Made by a program: the position numbers and the translations under genes. A DNA stretch of 64,000 bases from Achromobacter arsenitoxydans SY8 (GTDB lineage: Bacteria > Pseudomonadota > Gammaproteobacteria > Burkholderiales > Burkholderiaceae_B), in assembly GCF_000236785.1 (NCBI RefSeq), contig NZ_AGUF01000064.1, positions 62,001-126,000 on the forward strand, given 5' to 3'. The notes under the pieces are model-generated. The model worked only from the letters and a program-made list of their open reading frames with translations. It made no database searches and was not told the origin of the DNA. Shown one piece after another: positions 1 through 8,525 of this stretch; the stretch's first letter is position 1, and every line of letters begins with the position of its first letter.

Positions 1-940
1 GCGCACACCGGGCGGCCTTTCCAAGCCGCTCGCCGGCGTGCCCAAGGTGGCCGCAAGCGGCCAGGGCGGTTTGCTGGACGTGGCGCTGTCGCCCGATTTC
101 GCCAACGACCGCTATGTGTATCTGTCGTACGCCGAATCGGACGGCTCCAAGAGCGGCACCGCGGTGGGCCGCGGCCGGCTGGCCGACGACGCGAGCGGGC
201 TGCAGGACTTCCGCGTCCTGTTCCGCCAGGAACCCAAACTGTCGTCGGGCCTGCACTTCGGGTCGCGCCTGGTGTTCGACGGCAAGGGCCATCTGTACAT
301 CGCCCTGGGCGAAAACAACCAGCGTCCCACCGCGCAAGACCTGGACAAGCTGCAAGGCAAGGTCGTGCGGCTCAACGTCGACGGCTCCGTGCCCGCCGAC
401 AATCCCTTCGTCGGCAAGGCCGGGGCCCGGCCGGAAATCTGGTCGTATGGCCACCGCAACCCGCAGGGCATGGCGCTGAACCCCTGGTCTGGCGAGCTCT
501 GGGAAAACGAACACGGGCCGCGCGGCGGCGACGAGATCAACCTGGTGCAGCCGGGCAAGAACTACGGCTGGCCGCTGGCCACATACGGCATCAATTATTC
601 GGGCCTGGCCATTCCGGAGGCCAAGGGCGAAACCCTGGCCGGGACGGAGCCGCCGCTGTATTGGTGGCCGAAGTCGCCGGCGATCAGCGGCATGGCCTTC
701 TACAACGCGGACCGCTTTCCCGCCTGGAACAAGTCGGTGTTCATCGGCGCGCTGGCGAACCGCAACCTGATCCGCCTGACGCTGGACGGCAATCGCGTAG
801 TGGGGCAGGAAACGCTGCTGGTCGACCGCAAGAGCCGCATCCGCGATGTGCGGCAGGGGCCGGACGGCTATTTGTACGTGTTGACGGACGCCTCGCCGGG
901 CGAGCTGCTGCGGCTGGCCCCGGCGGAATCGGGAGGGTGA
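1..940 (+). CDS. PQQ-dependent soluble aldose sugar dehydrogenase, 5' end cut by window
   Basis: The frame is open from base 2, so the N-terminus lies outside the window; 312 residues are visible. The protein matches the YliI/Asd family of soluble, periplasmic, PQQ-using sugar dehydrogenases, which are six-bladed beta-propellers oxidising aldoses. Visible family hallmarks are GQGGLLDVALSPDF near the start of the fragment, then YGHRNPQGMALNP and ENEHGPRGGDEIN, where the propeller carries the PQQ and calcium ligands, followed by GKNYGWP. YliI-type proteins are about 370 residues, so roughly 60 residues including any signal peptide are missing. The next gene starts 5 bases downstream, so the two may be cotranscribed. 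The family call is firm; the physiological sugar is unknown. Confidence 0.9.
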   Translation, partial: RTPGGLSKPLAGVPKVAASGQGGLLDVALSPDFANDRYVYLSYAESDGSKSGTAVGRGRLADDASGLQDFRVLFRQEPKLSSGLHFGSRLVFDGKGHLYIALGENNQRPTAQDLDKLQGKVVRLNVDGSVPADNPFVGKAGARPEIWSYGHRNPQGMALNPWSGELWENEHGPRGGDEINLVQPGKNYGWPLATYGINYSGLAIPEAKGETLAGTEPPLYWWPKSPAISGMAFYNADRFPAWNKSVFIGALANRNLIRLTLDGNRVVGQETLLVDRKSRIRDVRQGPDGYLYVLTDASPGELLRLAPAESGG

Positions 941-945
941 CTGCC

Positions 946-1584
946 ATGAGTTCCTACGAATTGATCGGATCCGCGGGTTGCGGCTCAGCCATTGTCGAGA
1001 TGGCGCTGGTGCTGGCGAATGTGCCGCACACCCTGACGGACGTGCCGTACCTGAAGCCAGGTCCCGAACGCGACCGCCTGCTGCACCTGAATCCGCTGGG
1101 GCAGGTGCCCACGCTGGTCCTGCCCGATGGCGAGGTCATGACGGAAAGCGCGGCGATGATCCTGCACCTGCACGACGTGGCGCCGCAGGCGGGCCTGGTT
1201 CCGCCGCCGGACAAGCCGGAGCGGGCGCGCTTTCTCAATCTGCTGGTGCGGCTGGTGGCTGCGGTCTACCCCACGTTCACGTACGGGGACGATCCGCCCC
1301 AGTGGACGACCGAGGGCGCGCCGGCCGACCTGCTGCGCGAACGGGTGCATACGCGCCGCGCCGAGCTTTGGCAGGAACTGGAGCGCCAGGCGGGCGCCCC
1401 GCACATGCTGGGCCGGCGCTTTTCCGCGCTGGACCTGTATGTGACTGTCATGACGCATTGGCGCCCGGGGCCATCGTGGTTCGGCACGATGTGCCCGGGC
1501 CTGACGGCCGTGGCGCGCGAAGCGGCGCAAGAACCCAACGTGGCGCGCGTGCTGCAGCGGCACTTTCCGCCGCCCAGTGAATAG
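946..1584 (+). CDS. Glutathione S-transferase family protein
   Basis: This is a 212-residue cytosolic GST-fold protein. The N-terminal thioredoxin-like domain spans about residues 1-80, with a cysteine at position 12 (SAGCGS) where beta-class GSTs place their catalytic Cys. It also shows the cis-proline segment GQVPTLV and the glutathione-binding TESAAM. The all-helical C-terminal domain occupies about residues 95-205. The ATG at 946 is chosen because GGGAGG at 931-936, inside the end of the upstream gene, gives a ribosome site at suitable spacing; this also implies translational proximity to the sugar dehydrogenase. Glutathione conjugation or reduction is known for the family, but the substrate cannot be inferred. 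Confidence 0.88.
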   Translation: MSSYELIGSAGCGSAIVEMALVLANVPHTLTDVPYLKPGPERDRLLHLNPLGQVPTLVLPDGEVMTESAAMILHLHDVAPQAGLVPPPDKPERARFLNLLVRLVAAVYPTFTYGDDPPQWTTEGAPADLLRERVHTRRAELWQELERQAGAPHMLGRRFSALDLYVTVMTHWRPGPSWFGTMCPGLTAVAREAAQEPNVARVLQRHFPPPSE

Positions 1585-1638
1585 CGCGGCGCCGGGGGCT
1601 GCAGATGCGGGCGGCGCGGCGGCTGGTTCAGATCTTCC

Positions 1639-2547
1639 CTAGCTTGCGGCGCGCCGGCGCGATTTGCCGCGTGCTTCGCGCACCGCGATGTAGACGCCGC
1701 TGCCGGCGATGAACACGGCGCCCAGGTAGGCGTAGGCGTCGGGCGCTTCGCGCCAGATGAGCCAGCCCAGGATCGTTGCCCAGATCAGGCCCGTGTAGTC
1801 GAACGGCGCGACCACGGACGCGGGGCCGATGCGGAATCCCTGGGTGATCAGCGCCAGGCCCAGGGTGCTGAACAGCGCGATCGCGCCGAAGTAGGGCAGG
1901 TGCTCAAGCGCGGGCTCGCGCCAGACCCAGGGCAAGGCGACCGCGCTGCAGACCACTTGCCCGACCACGATGTAGAACGTGGTGGTGAGCATGCCTTCGG
2001 CCCGGTTGATGCCGCGTGCCGTGATCATCATGACCGCATAGAGCAGGGCGGTGGTCAGAGGCAGCAGGGTGGCGGCCTGGAACGTTTCCGTGCCCGGGCG
2101 CACCACGATCAATACGCCGATGAAACCGGCCAAAACGGCGAGCCAGCGCTTGCCGTCCACGCGTTCCTTCAGGATCAGCACGGACAGCGCCGTGACGAAC
2201 AGCGGGGCGGCGAAGGCGATGGCAGTGGCTTCGGCCAGCGGCAGCGCGCGCAGGCCCAGGTAGAAGCAACAGGCGGACACGACATTGATGGCGCCGCGCG
2301 TCAGGTGCAGGCCGATATGGGTGGTGCGCAGCACGCGGCGTCCGCTCAGCCAGAGCGCCAGCGCGGTCACAAAGGGCAGCGCGATCAGCGCGCGCAGGAA
2401 CAGGATCTGCAGCGGGTTGTAGTGCGCGCCCAGCCATTTGGCGTTGGCGTCGCTGAGCGTCAGGAAGAAAATGCCGCCCGCCACGCAGGCGATGCCTGCG
2501 GCGGCGGAAGATTCACGGGCGGCGGGTAATGCGGTGGAGGAGGACAT
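1639..2547 (-). CDS. DMT-superfamily (EamA) transporter
   Basis: This 302-residue inner-membrane protein has about ten hydrophobic segments arranged as two EamA repeats (about residues 15-145 and 155-290), the usual size of the drug/metabolite transporter family. Typical family segments include FFLTLSDANAKWL in helix 1 and VVRPGTE between the repeats. The ATG at 2547 is preceded by GCAGG at suitable spacing; in-frame codons further upstream run into the neighbouring gene and were not used. It lies 53 bases downstream of the DUF423 gene on the same strand and may share its transcript. The substrate is not predictable; the family exports amino acids, nucleotides or drugs. Confidence 0.9.
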   Translation of the reverse strand: MSSSTALPAARESSAAAGIACVAGGIFFLTLSDANAKWLGAHYNPLQILFLRALIALPFVTALALWLSGRRVLRTTHIGLHLTRGAINVVSACCFYLGLRALPLAEATAIAFAAPLFVTALSVLILKERVDGKRWLAVLAGFIGVLIVVRPGTETFQAATLLPLTTALLYAVMMITARGINRAEGMLTTTFYIVVGQVVCSAVALPWVWREPALEHLPYFGAIALFSTLGLALITQGFRIGPASVVAPFDYTGLIWATILGWLIWREAPDAYAYLGAVFIAGSGVYIAVREARGKSRRRAAS

Positions 2548-2600
2548 CTGAAACCTGCAGGGGCGGCGGTTCCTGCCGCCGGGACTAGGGAAAGGACGAT

Positions 2601-2978
2601 TCAGGGTTGGGCGCGGTACGCGGCCAGCGCGACCATGGCCCACGCGGCCAGGAAGGCGGTGCCGCCGAATGGCGTGACGGCCCCCAGCCAGTGCGTGCCG
2701 GTCAGCGACAGCACGTACAGGCTGCCCGAAAACAGCACGATGCCGACGAACATGACCACGCCGGCCGCGGACAACAGGGGCGACCCCAAGCGCGCGCCCA
2801 GCAGCGCGATGATGAACAGGCCCAGCGCGTGGATCAGGTGATACATCACGCCGGTCTGCCAGACGGCCAGGAGTTCGGGCGTCAGCATGCGCTTGAGACC
2901 ATGGGCGCCGAATGCCCCGGCGCCCACCGCCACCATCAGATTCAATGCCGCGAGTATCGTGAGCTGCCGGTCCGTCAT
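2601..2978 (-). CDS. DUF423 family small membrane protein (YgdD-like)
   Basis: A 125-residue protein with four predicted membrane helices. It carries the DUF423 signature: a GAFGAHGLK segment after the first helix, YHLIHALGLF in the second, and FSGSLYVLSLTG plus TPFGGTAFLAAW near the end. The ATG start has AAGGA at good spacing. The family is widespread in proteobacteria and has no established biochemical role. It is encoded just upstream of the DMT transporter on the same strand, so cotranscription is plausible but unproven. Confidence 0.9.
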   Translation of the reverse strand: MTDRQLTILAALNLMVAVGAGAFGAHGLKRMLTPELLAVWQTGVMYHLIHALGLFIIALLGARLGSPLLSAAGVVMFVGIVLFSGSLYVLSLTGTHWLGAVTPFGGTAFLAAWAMVALAAYRAQP

Positions 2979-3094
2979 TGCCAGTCCTTGTAAGTTGCCG
3001 ATGGGGAATTTGCCGCCGCCTATGATAGGCCCAAACTTGGTGCATGGCGGGGCGCCGGAGCGTCAACGCTCGGGCCGCCGGCGGCCTTGCGTGC

Positions 3095-3135
3095 GAATTT
3101 CCAAATGGGATATTATAAATTCAATTTGGTAATTC
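3095..3135 (+). promoter_or_regulatory. Palindromic operator overlapping the toxin-antitoxin promoter
   Basis: An AT-rich island upstream of the antitoxin gene holds two arms of 14 bases, GAATTTCCAAATGG (3095-3108) and CAATTTGGTAATTC (3122-3135). They are inverted repeats matching at 12 of 14 positions. The 13-base spacer contains TATTAT (3111-3116), a good -10 hexamer, with a weak TTGCGT -35 at 3087-3092. An operator straddling the -10 is what negative autoregulation by a Xre-type antitoxin would need. The repeat is seen directly; binding is inferred. Confidence 0.65.
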
Positions 3136-3175
3136 CAGCCGCATCGCCCAAGGGCCGCGGCGCCAGGAGCGCACC

Positions 3176-3661
3176 ATGACCATCGCCTTAGCCGACAAAT
3201 CCCCCGCCAAGCGCGGCGCAAGCGCCAAGCGGCCGCCGCGCCATGGGGCCGCGCGGGCCAAGCAGCTGTTCCGCGGGCTGGTCGATAGCCCCCTGACGGA
3301 CATCGCGCGCGACGTGCGGCGCGGCCTGCCGGCCCAGATGGTCGACGACGCCGCCGACTACCTGCAGGTCCCCAAATCCGAAATCATGGCCATCACCGAG
3401 GTCAAGGCGGCGTCGCTGTCGCGCTGGACGCGCGAGGGCCAGGCGCTGCCGCTGGGCGAATCCGACCGCCTGGCCCGCGTCGCGCGGGTTGCCCGCGTGG
3501 CGCGTCAGGTGTTGGGCAGCGACGAGGAAGCGGTGCTGTGGCTGAATACGCCGGTGCCCGCGCTGGGCAACGTCAAGCCGCTTTCCCTGCTGACCTCCGA
3601 CGCCAGCAGCCGCATTGTCGAAGACACGCTGGCCCGGGCCGCCGCCGGCGTCTACGCATGA
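3176..3661 (+). CDS. Xre/MbcA/ParS-type antitoxin (DUF2384)
   Basis: This 161-residue protein has an N-terminal basic stretch, a central helix-turn-helix-like part (about residues 40-90) and the C-terminal Xre/MbcA/ParS toxin-binding domain. Visible in that domain are the helix LARVARVARVARQVLGSD, the LNTPVPALG turn and a closing SRIVEDTLARAAAGVYA segment typical of RES antitoxins. The ATG at 3176 follows AGGAG. Its last codons overlap the toxin start as ATGA, so the two are translationally coupled. In known Xre-RES systems the antitoxin neutralises the toxin and represses the operon; the palindrome at 3095-3135 fits that role. Confidence 0.88.
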   Translation: MTIALADKSPAKRGASAKRPPRHGAARAKQLFRGLVDSPLTDIARDVRRGLPAQMVDDAADYLQVPKSEIMAITEVKAASLSRWTREGQALPLGESDRLARVARVARVARQVLGSDEEAVLWLNTPVPALGNVKPLSLLTSDASSRIVEDTLARAAAGVYA

Positions 3662-4170
3662 CGGATTTCGTCTCGTTGTGGCGCATCGGCACGACGGCGG
3701 GCACATACCGGGCTGACGACCTGAGCGGAGCAGGGGCCGCCGCCGTGGGCGGGCGCTACAACAGCCCGGGCACGCCGGTGGTCTACGCATCGTCCAGCGT
3801 GGCCCTGGCGGTCCTGGAAACCGTGGTGCATTTCGCCGCCCGCGCGTCCGAGCAGGCTAACCGTTACCTGATCGAAGTGGCCGTGCCCCAGGCCGTTTAT
3901 GAAGCGCGCCAGTCGCTGACCCTGACCCAGCTGCAGGAAGACTATCCGTTCTGGGAAGCCGTGCCCTTTGCCGAAGCCTCGCAGGCCGTGGGCGACAACT
4001 GGGTCGAATCGGGCGTGTCGGCGCTGCTGGAACTGCCCAGCGCCATCGTGCCGCACCGCGGGGTGCCGGACTGCAATTTCCTGATCAATCCCGCGCATCC
4101 CGACGCGGAGAACATCGTGGTCGTGCGGCGCGAGCGCTTCATCTACGATCCGCGGCTGCGGCCGGCCTAG
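3658..4170 (+). CDS. RES-domain toxin (NAD-depleting family)
   Basis: A 170-residue RES domain protein. The family is named for conserved Arg, Glu and Ser; here W8-R9, the GGRYN segment (R33, Y34), YASSS (from Y43) and E54 in AVLETVVH are all in place, so the active site looks intact. Characterised RES toxins degrade NAD+ and stop growth. The ATG at 3658 overlaps the antitoxin stop (ATGA), fixing the start and giving the usual antitoxin-first order. No sign of truncation. It is convergent with the alcohol dehydrogenase gene, 26 bases away. Confidence 0.9.
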   Translation: MTDFVSLWRIGTTAGTYRADDLSGAGAAAVGGRYNSPGTPVVYASSSVALAVLETVVHFAARASEQANRYLIEVAVPQAVYEARQSLTLTQLQEDYPFWEAVPFAEASQAVGDNWVESGVSALLELPSAIVPHRGVPDCNFLINPAHPDAENIVVVRRERFIYDPRLRPA

Positions 4171-4196
4171 GCGCCGCCGGCGCAGCCGCGTACCTG

Positions 4197-5258
4197 TCAC
4201 GCCACCGTCAGCACAGCCCGCCCGACCACCTTGCCGGCCCGCAGCGACGCCAGCACGCTGTCGGCCTCGGCCAGGGCATGGCGATGCACCGGCATCGGCG
4301 GCACCTTGCCGGCGCGCACCAGTTCCATCAGTTCCTTCAATTCGGCCAGGTTGCCGACGTAGCTGCCGATAATCGACAGCGCCTTCATCGGGATCAGCGC
4401 GATGGGCCACGACGACGCGCCGCCGAACAGGCCGACGATGACCAGCTTGCCGCCCTTGGTGAGGAAGTCGAACGCCAGCGACGTGGTGGCGGGCGCGCCG
4501 ACCAGGTCGATGGCGGCCTGCACCGGCTTGCCGCCCGCCGCCTTGATGATCTGCTGCGCGGCGTCGGGCGCGGCGCCGTCGATCGCGGCCAGCGCGCCGG
4601 CATCCAGTGCGGCCTGGCGCTTGGCCGGATCAATGTCGACCACGATGGCGCCCGCGCCGCCCAGCGCCTTGATCAGGGTGAGGCTCATCAGGCCCAGGCC
4701 GCCCGCGCCGAAGATGACGACGGGATGCTCGCGGTAGATGTCGGCGCCGATCTTCTTGAGCGCGGAGTAGGTGGTCAGGCCCGAGCACGCATAGGGCGCG
4801 ATCTGAGCCGGTTCAAGGTCGCCGATGTCGATGAGGTAGCGCGGGTGCGGCACCAGGATGTGGTCGGCGTAGCCGCCGGCGCGGTGTACGCCCAGGCAGG
4901 CAGGGGCGGTGCAGTGGTTTTCCATGCCGGCCGCGCACGAGGAGCACTTGCCGCAGCCGATCCAGGGATAGACCAGATAGTTGCGGTCGGCCGAGAGCCC
5001 CTGGGCCTCGGGCCCGGCTGCGGCGACGGCGCCCACCGTTTCGTGGCCCATGGTCAGGGGCAGCGACACGCCCCGGTCCTTCAGCGAGAGCGTGCGGCCC
5101 TGGCCGAGGTCATAGCCGCCTTCCCACAAGTGGATATCGCTGTGGCAGACGCCGGCCGCCCGGACCTTCAGCAGCACCTGCGACCCTTGCGGCGTGGGCG
5201 TGGGCTGGTCCATTTCCTGCAGGGGTTCGCGGAAATTGACGACGCAATAGCACTTCAT
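4197..5258 (-). CDS. Zinc-containing alcohol dehydrogenase
   Basis: A 353-residue medium-chain NAD(P)-dependent alcohol dehydrogenase. Catalytic zinc ligands are visible as C38-H39 and the GHE motif at H72-E73. The structural zinc site is C102, C105, C108 and C116 (the pattern C-x2-C-x2-C-x7-C). The Rossmann glycines are in VVIFGAGGLGLMSL. The gene starts with ATG behind AAAGGAG. It lies 64 bases downstream of a periplasmic binding protein gene on the same strand, a likely two-gene unit divergent from an IclR regulator; this suggests a role in catabolism of a small alcohol or aldehyde. The exact substrate is not predictable. Confidence 0.9.
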   Translation of the reverse strand: MKCYCVVNFREPLQEMDQPTPTPQGSQVLLKVRAAGVCHSDIHLWEGGYDLGQGRTLSLKDRGVSLPLTMGHETVGAVAAAGPEAQGLSADRNYLVYPWIGCGKCSSCAAGMENHCTAPACLGVHRAGGYADHILVPHPRYLIDIGDLEPAQIAPYACSGLTTYSALKKIGADIYREHPVVIFGAGGLGLMSLTLIKALGGAGAIVVDIDPAKRQAALDAGALAAIDGAAPDAAQQIIKAAGGKPVQAAIDLVGAPATTSLAFDFLTKGGKLVIVGLFGGASSWPIALIPMKALSIIGSYVGNLAELKELMELVRAGKVPPMPVHRHALAEADSVLASLRAGKVVGRAVLTVA

Positions 5259-5322
5259 GGGATGTCTCCTTTGTGTGTACTTCGCGCGGCGGCCGGGCGG
5301 GAGCCCGGCGCCGCGGAGGAAT

Positions 5323-6531
5323 CTACTTCTTGACCAGGGGGCATTCGCTGTCGGCCAGCGACACGAAGACCTTTTCGCCAGGCACCGTGGACAGGATGCG
5401 GTAGAAGTCGCCCGGGTACTTGGATTCGGCGGGCTTTTTCACTTCGACCAGATACAGGTCCATGATGATGCGGCCATCTTCGGGACGCACCCGGGCATTT
5501 TTGATCAGCTTGGTGGTGATGGGCAATTCGCGCATTTTCTGGTTGACCGCCGCCCCGTCGAAGCTGCCTGCCGCTTGCGCGGCCTGCAGGTAGTGGGTGG
5601 TGGCCACGTAGCTCAATGCCTGCACGATGGACGGCGCGCGCGTGACGCCCATTTTCTTTTGCCAGCGCTGTGTCCAGGCGCGCGTGTCTTCGTCGGCGTC
5701 CCAGTAGAAGCCGGTGGGGAAGGTCAGCCCCTGGGCCACGGGCAGGCCCATCGCCTGCACGTCGTTGATGAAGGTCAGAAAGGTCAGCATGCGCTGTTTG
5801 CCGCCCGCCAGTCCGAACTCCTGCGCCTGCTTGATCAGGTTGACCAGGTCGCCGCCGGCGCTGGCCAGGCCGACCACGTCGGCCTTGGAGGATTGCGCCT
5901 GGACCAGGAACGACGCGAAATCCAGCGCGCCCAGCGGATGGCGCGTGCTGCCCACGACCTTGCCGCCGGCGCCCTGCACAAAGCGGCTGGCGTTGCCTTC
6001 CAGGGATTTGCCGAACACGTAATCCGTGGTGATGAAGTACCAGGACTTGCCGCCGCTTTCCACGACGCTCTTGACCACGGCATTGGCCAGCGCGTAGGTA
6101 TCCGGCGCCCATTGCGTGCTGAGGTTGCTGCATTGCTTGCCGCTGAAATCGCCGGCGAAGCCGCCGCTGATCAGGGCGGTGCCGCCTTTTTCGCGCGCCA
6201 CGCCCTGCGCGGCCAGGCCGGCAGAGCTGGCGCCGCCGTCCACCACCGCCACCAGGCTTTGGGTGTCGAACCAGCGCCGCACCAGCGCCGAGGCGACGTC
6301 GGCCTTGTTCTGGTTGTCGGCGCCGACGACTTCGACGGTCTTGCCGGCCACCTTGCCGCCGAAATCTTCCACGGCCATGCGCACGGCCATCTCGGAGCCC
6401 AGCCCGCCCAGGTCGGAATAGATGCCCGAGCGGTCGTTGGAAACGCCCAGGCGCACGACATCGGACTGGGCTTGGGCCGCGCAGGCGGCCAGGGCGGCGG
6501 CCAGGGCCGCCAACACGGGTTTGATACGCAT
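5323..6531 (-). CDS. Branched-chain-type ABC transporter substrate-binding protein
   Basis: A 402-residue secreted periplasmic binding protein (type 1 fold, Leu/Ile/Val-binding family). Residues 1 to about 21 form a Sec signal peptide ending in AAQA. The mature part starts with VVRLGVSNDRSGIYSDLGG, the family's ligand-entry strand, and continues with VEVVGADNQNKADVA and the second-lobe FITTDYVFG. The ATG at 6531 is used because a GGGAGAGAGA ribosome site sits just upstream. No permease or ATPase genes are adjacent, so it is an orphan binding protein. Such proteins in Alcaligenaceae often bind aromatic or carboxylate ligands rather than amino acids; the ligand is unknown. Confidence 0.88.
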   Translation of the reverse strand: MRIKPVLAALAAALAACAAQAQSDVVRLGVSNDRSGIYSDLGGLGSEMAVRMAVEDFGGKVAGKTVEVVGADNQNKADVASALVRRWFDTQSLVAVVDGGASSAGLAAQGVAREKGGTALISGGFAGDFSGKQCSNLSTQWAPDTYALANAVVKSVVESGGKSWYFITTDYVFGKSLEGNASRFVQGAGGKVVGSTRHPLGALDFASFLVQAQSSKADVVGLASAGGDLVNLIKQAQEFGLAGGKQRMLTFLTFINDVQAMGLPVAQGLTFPTGFYWDADEDTRAWTQRWQKKMGVTRAPSIVQALSYVATTHYLQAAQAAGSFDGAAVNQKMRELPITTKLIKNARVRPEDGRIIMDLYLVEVKKPAESKYPGDFYRILSTVPGEKVFVSLADSECPLVKK

Positions 6532-6562
6532 CTGTCTCTCTCCCAGCCCGTTTGCGGGCCGA

Positions 6563-6642
6563 TTATTGAACGTTATTGATGACGCGATACCACTTGCCGG
6601 GGGCGCCGGTTCTCCAGCCGGCTGAAATTTATTTCTTATTGG
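6563..6642. promoter_or_regulatory. TTATTGA repeats between the binding-protein and IclR genes
   Basis: The divergent region holds two copies of TTATTGA at 6563-6569 and 6573-6579, exactly one helical turn apart, and a related TTATTGG at 6636-6642. IclR regulators commonly bind between divergent genes, so these are candidate operator half-sites. A GCCCG/CGGGC hairpin lies beside them at the head of the binding-protein leader. Function is inferred only from placement. Confidence 0.35.
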
Positions 6643-6762
6643 TGAATGTAAATTCCTGTGCAAGAATTTATGTACCGCCACATGAAAAGTCAACAGGGTG
6701 GAATACCTACTTCGATTGCGGGAAACGGGGCGGGGATACGCCACGCAAGGAGGGCCGACGCC

Positions 6763-7503
6763 GTGGAAGTGAAGCTAGTCGCACGCACACTGGATCTGAT
6801 CGAACTGTTTGCGCAGACGCGCCGGCCGATGCCGCTGACCGAGCTGGCCCAGGGCCTGGGCGCGCCCATGTCCAGTTGCCTGGCGCTGGTGCGCACGCTG
6901 GTGGCCAGGGGCTACCTGTACGAGGTGCGGCGCCGCGCCGGGTATTACCCCACGGCCAGGCTGCACAGTCTTGCCGCGCTGATCCTGGCGGGCGATCCCT
7001 GGCTGGACCTGGTGCGGCCGCGGCTGGCAGCGCTGCGCGATGCGGTCAATGAAACCGTGATGCTCGGCAAGATCCAGGACGGCGGCGTGCTGTTCCTGGA
7101 CGTGGTCCAGGCCAACCAGCCGGTGCATTACGCGGCGCGGCCGGGCGAGCGCCGGCCGCTGCACACGAGTTCGGTCGCCAAGGCGATCCTGGCGCGCCTG
7201 GCGGCCGCCGATCGCGACCACATGCTGGCCGATGCGCAGTACACGCGCTACACGGACCGCACGCTGACCACGCGTGAGGCGCTGCTGGCCGATGTGGAAC
7301 GGGTCGCCGCGCAGGGTTGGGCGTCGAACGTGGGAGAGAGCGTGGCGGACCTGACGGGGCTGGCGGTGGCGCTGGACCTGGGCGGCGAATGGTACGCGCT
7401 ATGCATGGCGGGCCCGACGCATCGCGTGTGGGAACAGCGCGAATCCAACCTGGCCCGCCTGCGCGAAGCCGCCGAGGCTATCCGGCGGGACCGCGAGGGG
7501 TAG
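6763..7503 (+). CDS. IclR-family transcriptional regulator
   Basis: Starting from GTG at 6763 this encodes 246 residues, the usual IclR length. The GTG is preferred because a perfect AAGGAGG lies 9 bases upstream (6747-6753). An in-frame GTG at 6658 would add 35 residues without a comparable site. Residues about 1-70 form the winged helix-turn-helix (RPMPLTELAQGLGAPMSS). The rest is the effector-binding domain, with YAARPGERRPLHTSSVAKAI, a classic IclR segment. It is divergent from the binding-protein/alcohol dehydrogenase pair and probably controls it; it is convergent with arginase. The ligand is unknown. Confidence 0.88.
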   Translation: MEVKLVARTLDLIELFAQTRRPMPLTELAQGLGAPMSSCLALVRTLVARGYLYEVRRRAGYYPTARLHSLAALILAGDPWLDLVRPRLAALRDAVNETVMLGKIQDGGVLFLDVVQANQPVHYAARPGERRPLHTSSVAKAILARLAAADRDHMLADAQYTRYTDRTLTTREALLADVERVAAQGWASNVGESVADLTGLAVALDLGGEWYALCMAGPTHRVWEQRESNLARLREAAEAIRRDREG

Positions 7504-7527
7504 ACGAGCCGCGGCGCAACCAGGCGT

Positions 7528-8466
7528 TCAGGGGCCGCGGCGCACCAGCGTGGACTTACCGAACAGGCTTTCGATCAGGTCCACGGCCAGTTCGGCTGTC
7601 TTGTTGCGCACATCGAAGGCGGGGTTCAGTTCCACCACGTCCAGCGAGCGCATGAGGCCGGTGTCGGCGATCATTTCCATGCAGAGCTGCGCCTCGCGGT
7701 ACGTGGGGCCGCCGAGCACGGTTGTGCCCACGCCGGGGGCGATCTCCGGGTCCAGGAAGTCCACGTCGAAGCTCACGTGCAGGTGGGTGCCGGCGTCCAG
7801 CCCGGCCAGCGCGGCCTGCATCGTTGCGCGCATGCCCATCTCGTCCAGATAGCGCATGTCGAAGACTTCCAGCCCGGCCTCGTGGACCAGGCGCTTCTCG
7901 CCGGGGTCCACGCTGCGGATGCCGATCTGGCGGATGCAGGCCGGATCAATGTCCGGCGTCTGGCCCGACATGCCGATGAGCGGCGCGGGTCCGTTGCCGC
8001 ACAGGCAGGCCACGGGCATGCCATGGATATTGCCGGTGGGCGTGAGCGTGTTGGTGTTGAAGTCGGCGTGCGCGTCCAGCCAAAGCACCCGCAGCTTCTT
8101 GCCGGCGGCGCGGCAATGGCGCGCCACGGCGCTGATCGACCCGATGCCCAGGCAGTGGTCGCCGCCCAGCAAGACGGGCAGGCGGTCCTGCGAGAGTTCT
8201 TCGAACACGGCGTCGTGCACCGCCTGGTTCCAGGCGGCCACTTCGTCGAGATGGCGATAGCCGTCCACCGGCGGCAGCCAGGGATTGGCGGGGCCGTACA
8301 GGTTGCCGCGGTCCGTCACCTGGAAGCCCTGGGCTTCGATGACGGGACCCAGGTCGGCGACGCGCAGCGCTTCCGGACCCATGGACGCGCCGCGCGCGCC
8401 GGCGCCGATGTCGGTGGGGGCGCCGATCAGGGTGACGTGGATGGGCAGGGTGGCGTTGTTCTGCAA
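7528..8466 (-). CDS. rocF: Arginase
   Basis: This protein hydrolyses L-arginine to ornithine and urea. All binuclear manganese motifs are visible: GGDHCLGIGS, the central DAHADFN, and SFDVDFLDP. The substrate-binding region NTNTLTPTGNIHGMP follows DAHADF. The proposed start is TTG at 8466, with GGGAG eight bases upstream, giving 312 residues, in line with the family (about 300). No ATG exists between this point and MGPEALR, which would cut into the fold. It lies 59 bases downstream of ornithine aminotransferase on the same strand, forming an arginine-to-glutamate-semialdehyde unit. The function call is firm; the start is less certain. Confidence 0.92.
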   Translation of the reverse strand: MQNNATLPIHVTLIGAPTDIGAGARGASMGPEALRVADLGPVIEAQGFQVTDRGNLYGPANPWLPPVDGYRHLDEVAAWNQAVHDAVFEELSQDRLPVLLGGDHCLGIGSISAVARHCRAAGKKLRVLWLDAHADFNTNTLTPTGNIHGMPVACLCGNGPAPLIGMSGQTPDIDPACIRQIGIRSVDPGEKRLVHEAGLEVFDMRYLDEMGMRATMQAALAGLDAGTHLHVSFDVDFLDPEIAPGVGTTVLGGPTYREAQLCMEMIADTGLMRSLDVVELNPAFDVRNKTAELAVDLIESLFGKSTLVRRGP

Positions 8467-8525
8467 GTGGCGTGCTCCCGAGTGCAGGTACAGGGTCTGC
8501 GCGGCGCCGGCCGCGCCAGACGGGT

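Noticed and set aside
4171-4196. GCGCC/GGCGC hairpin between the RES toxin and alcohol dehydrogenase genes
   Set aside because: Only 5 bp, no U-tract on either strand, and such short GC dyads are frequent in this genome.
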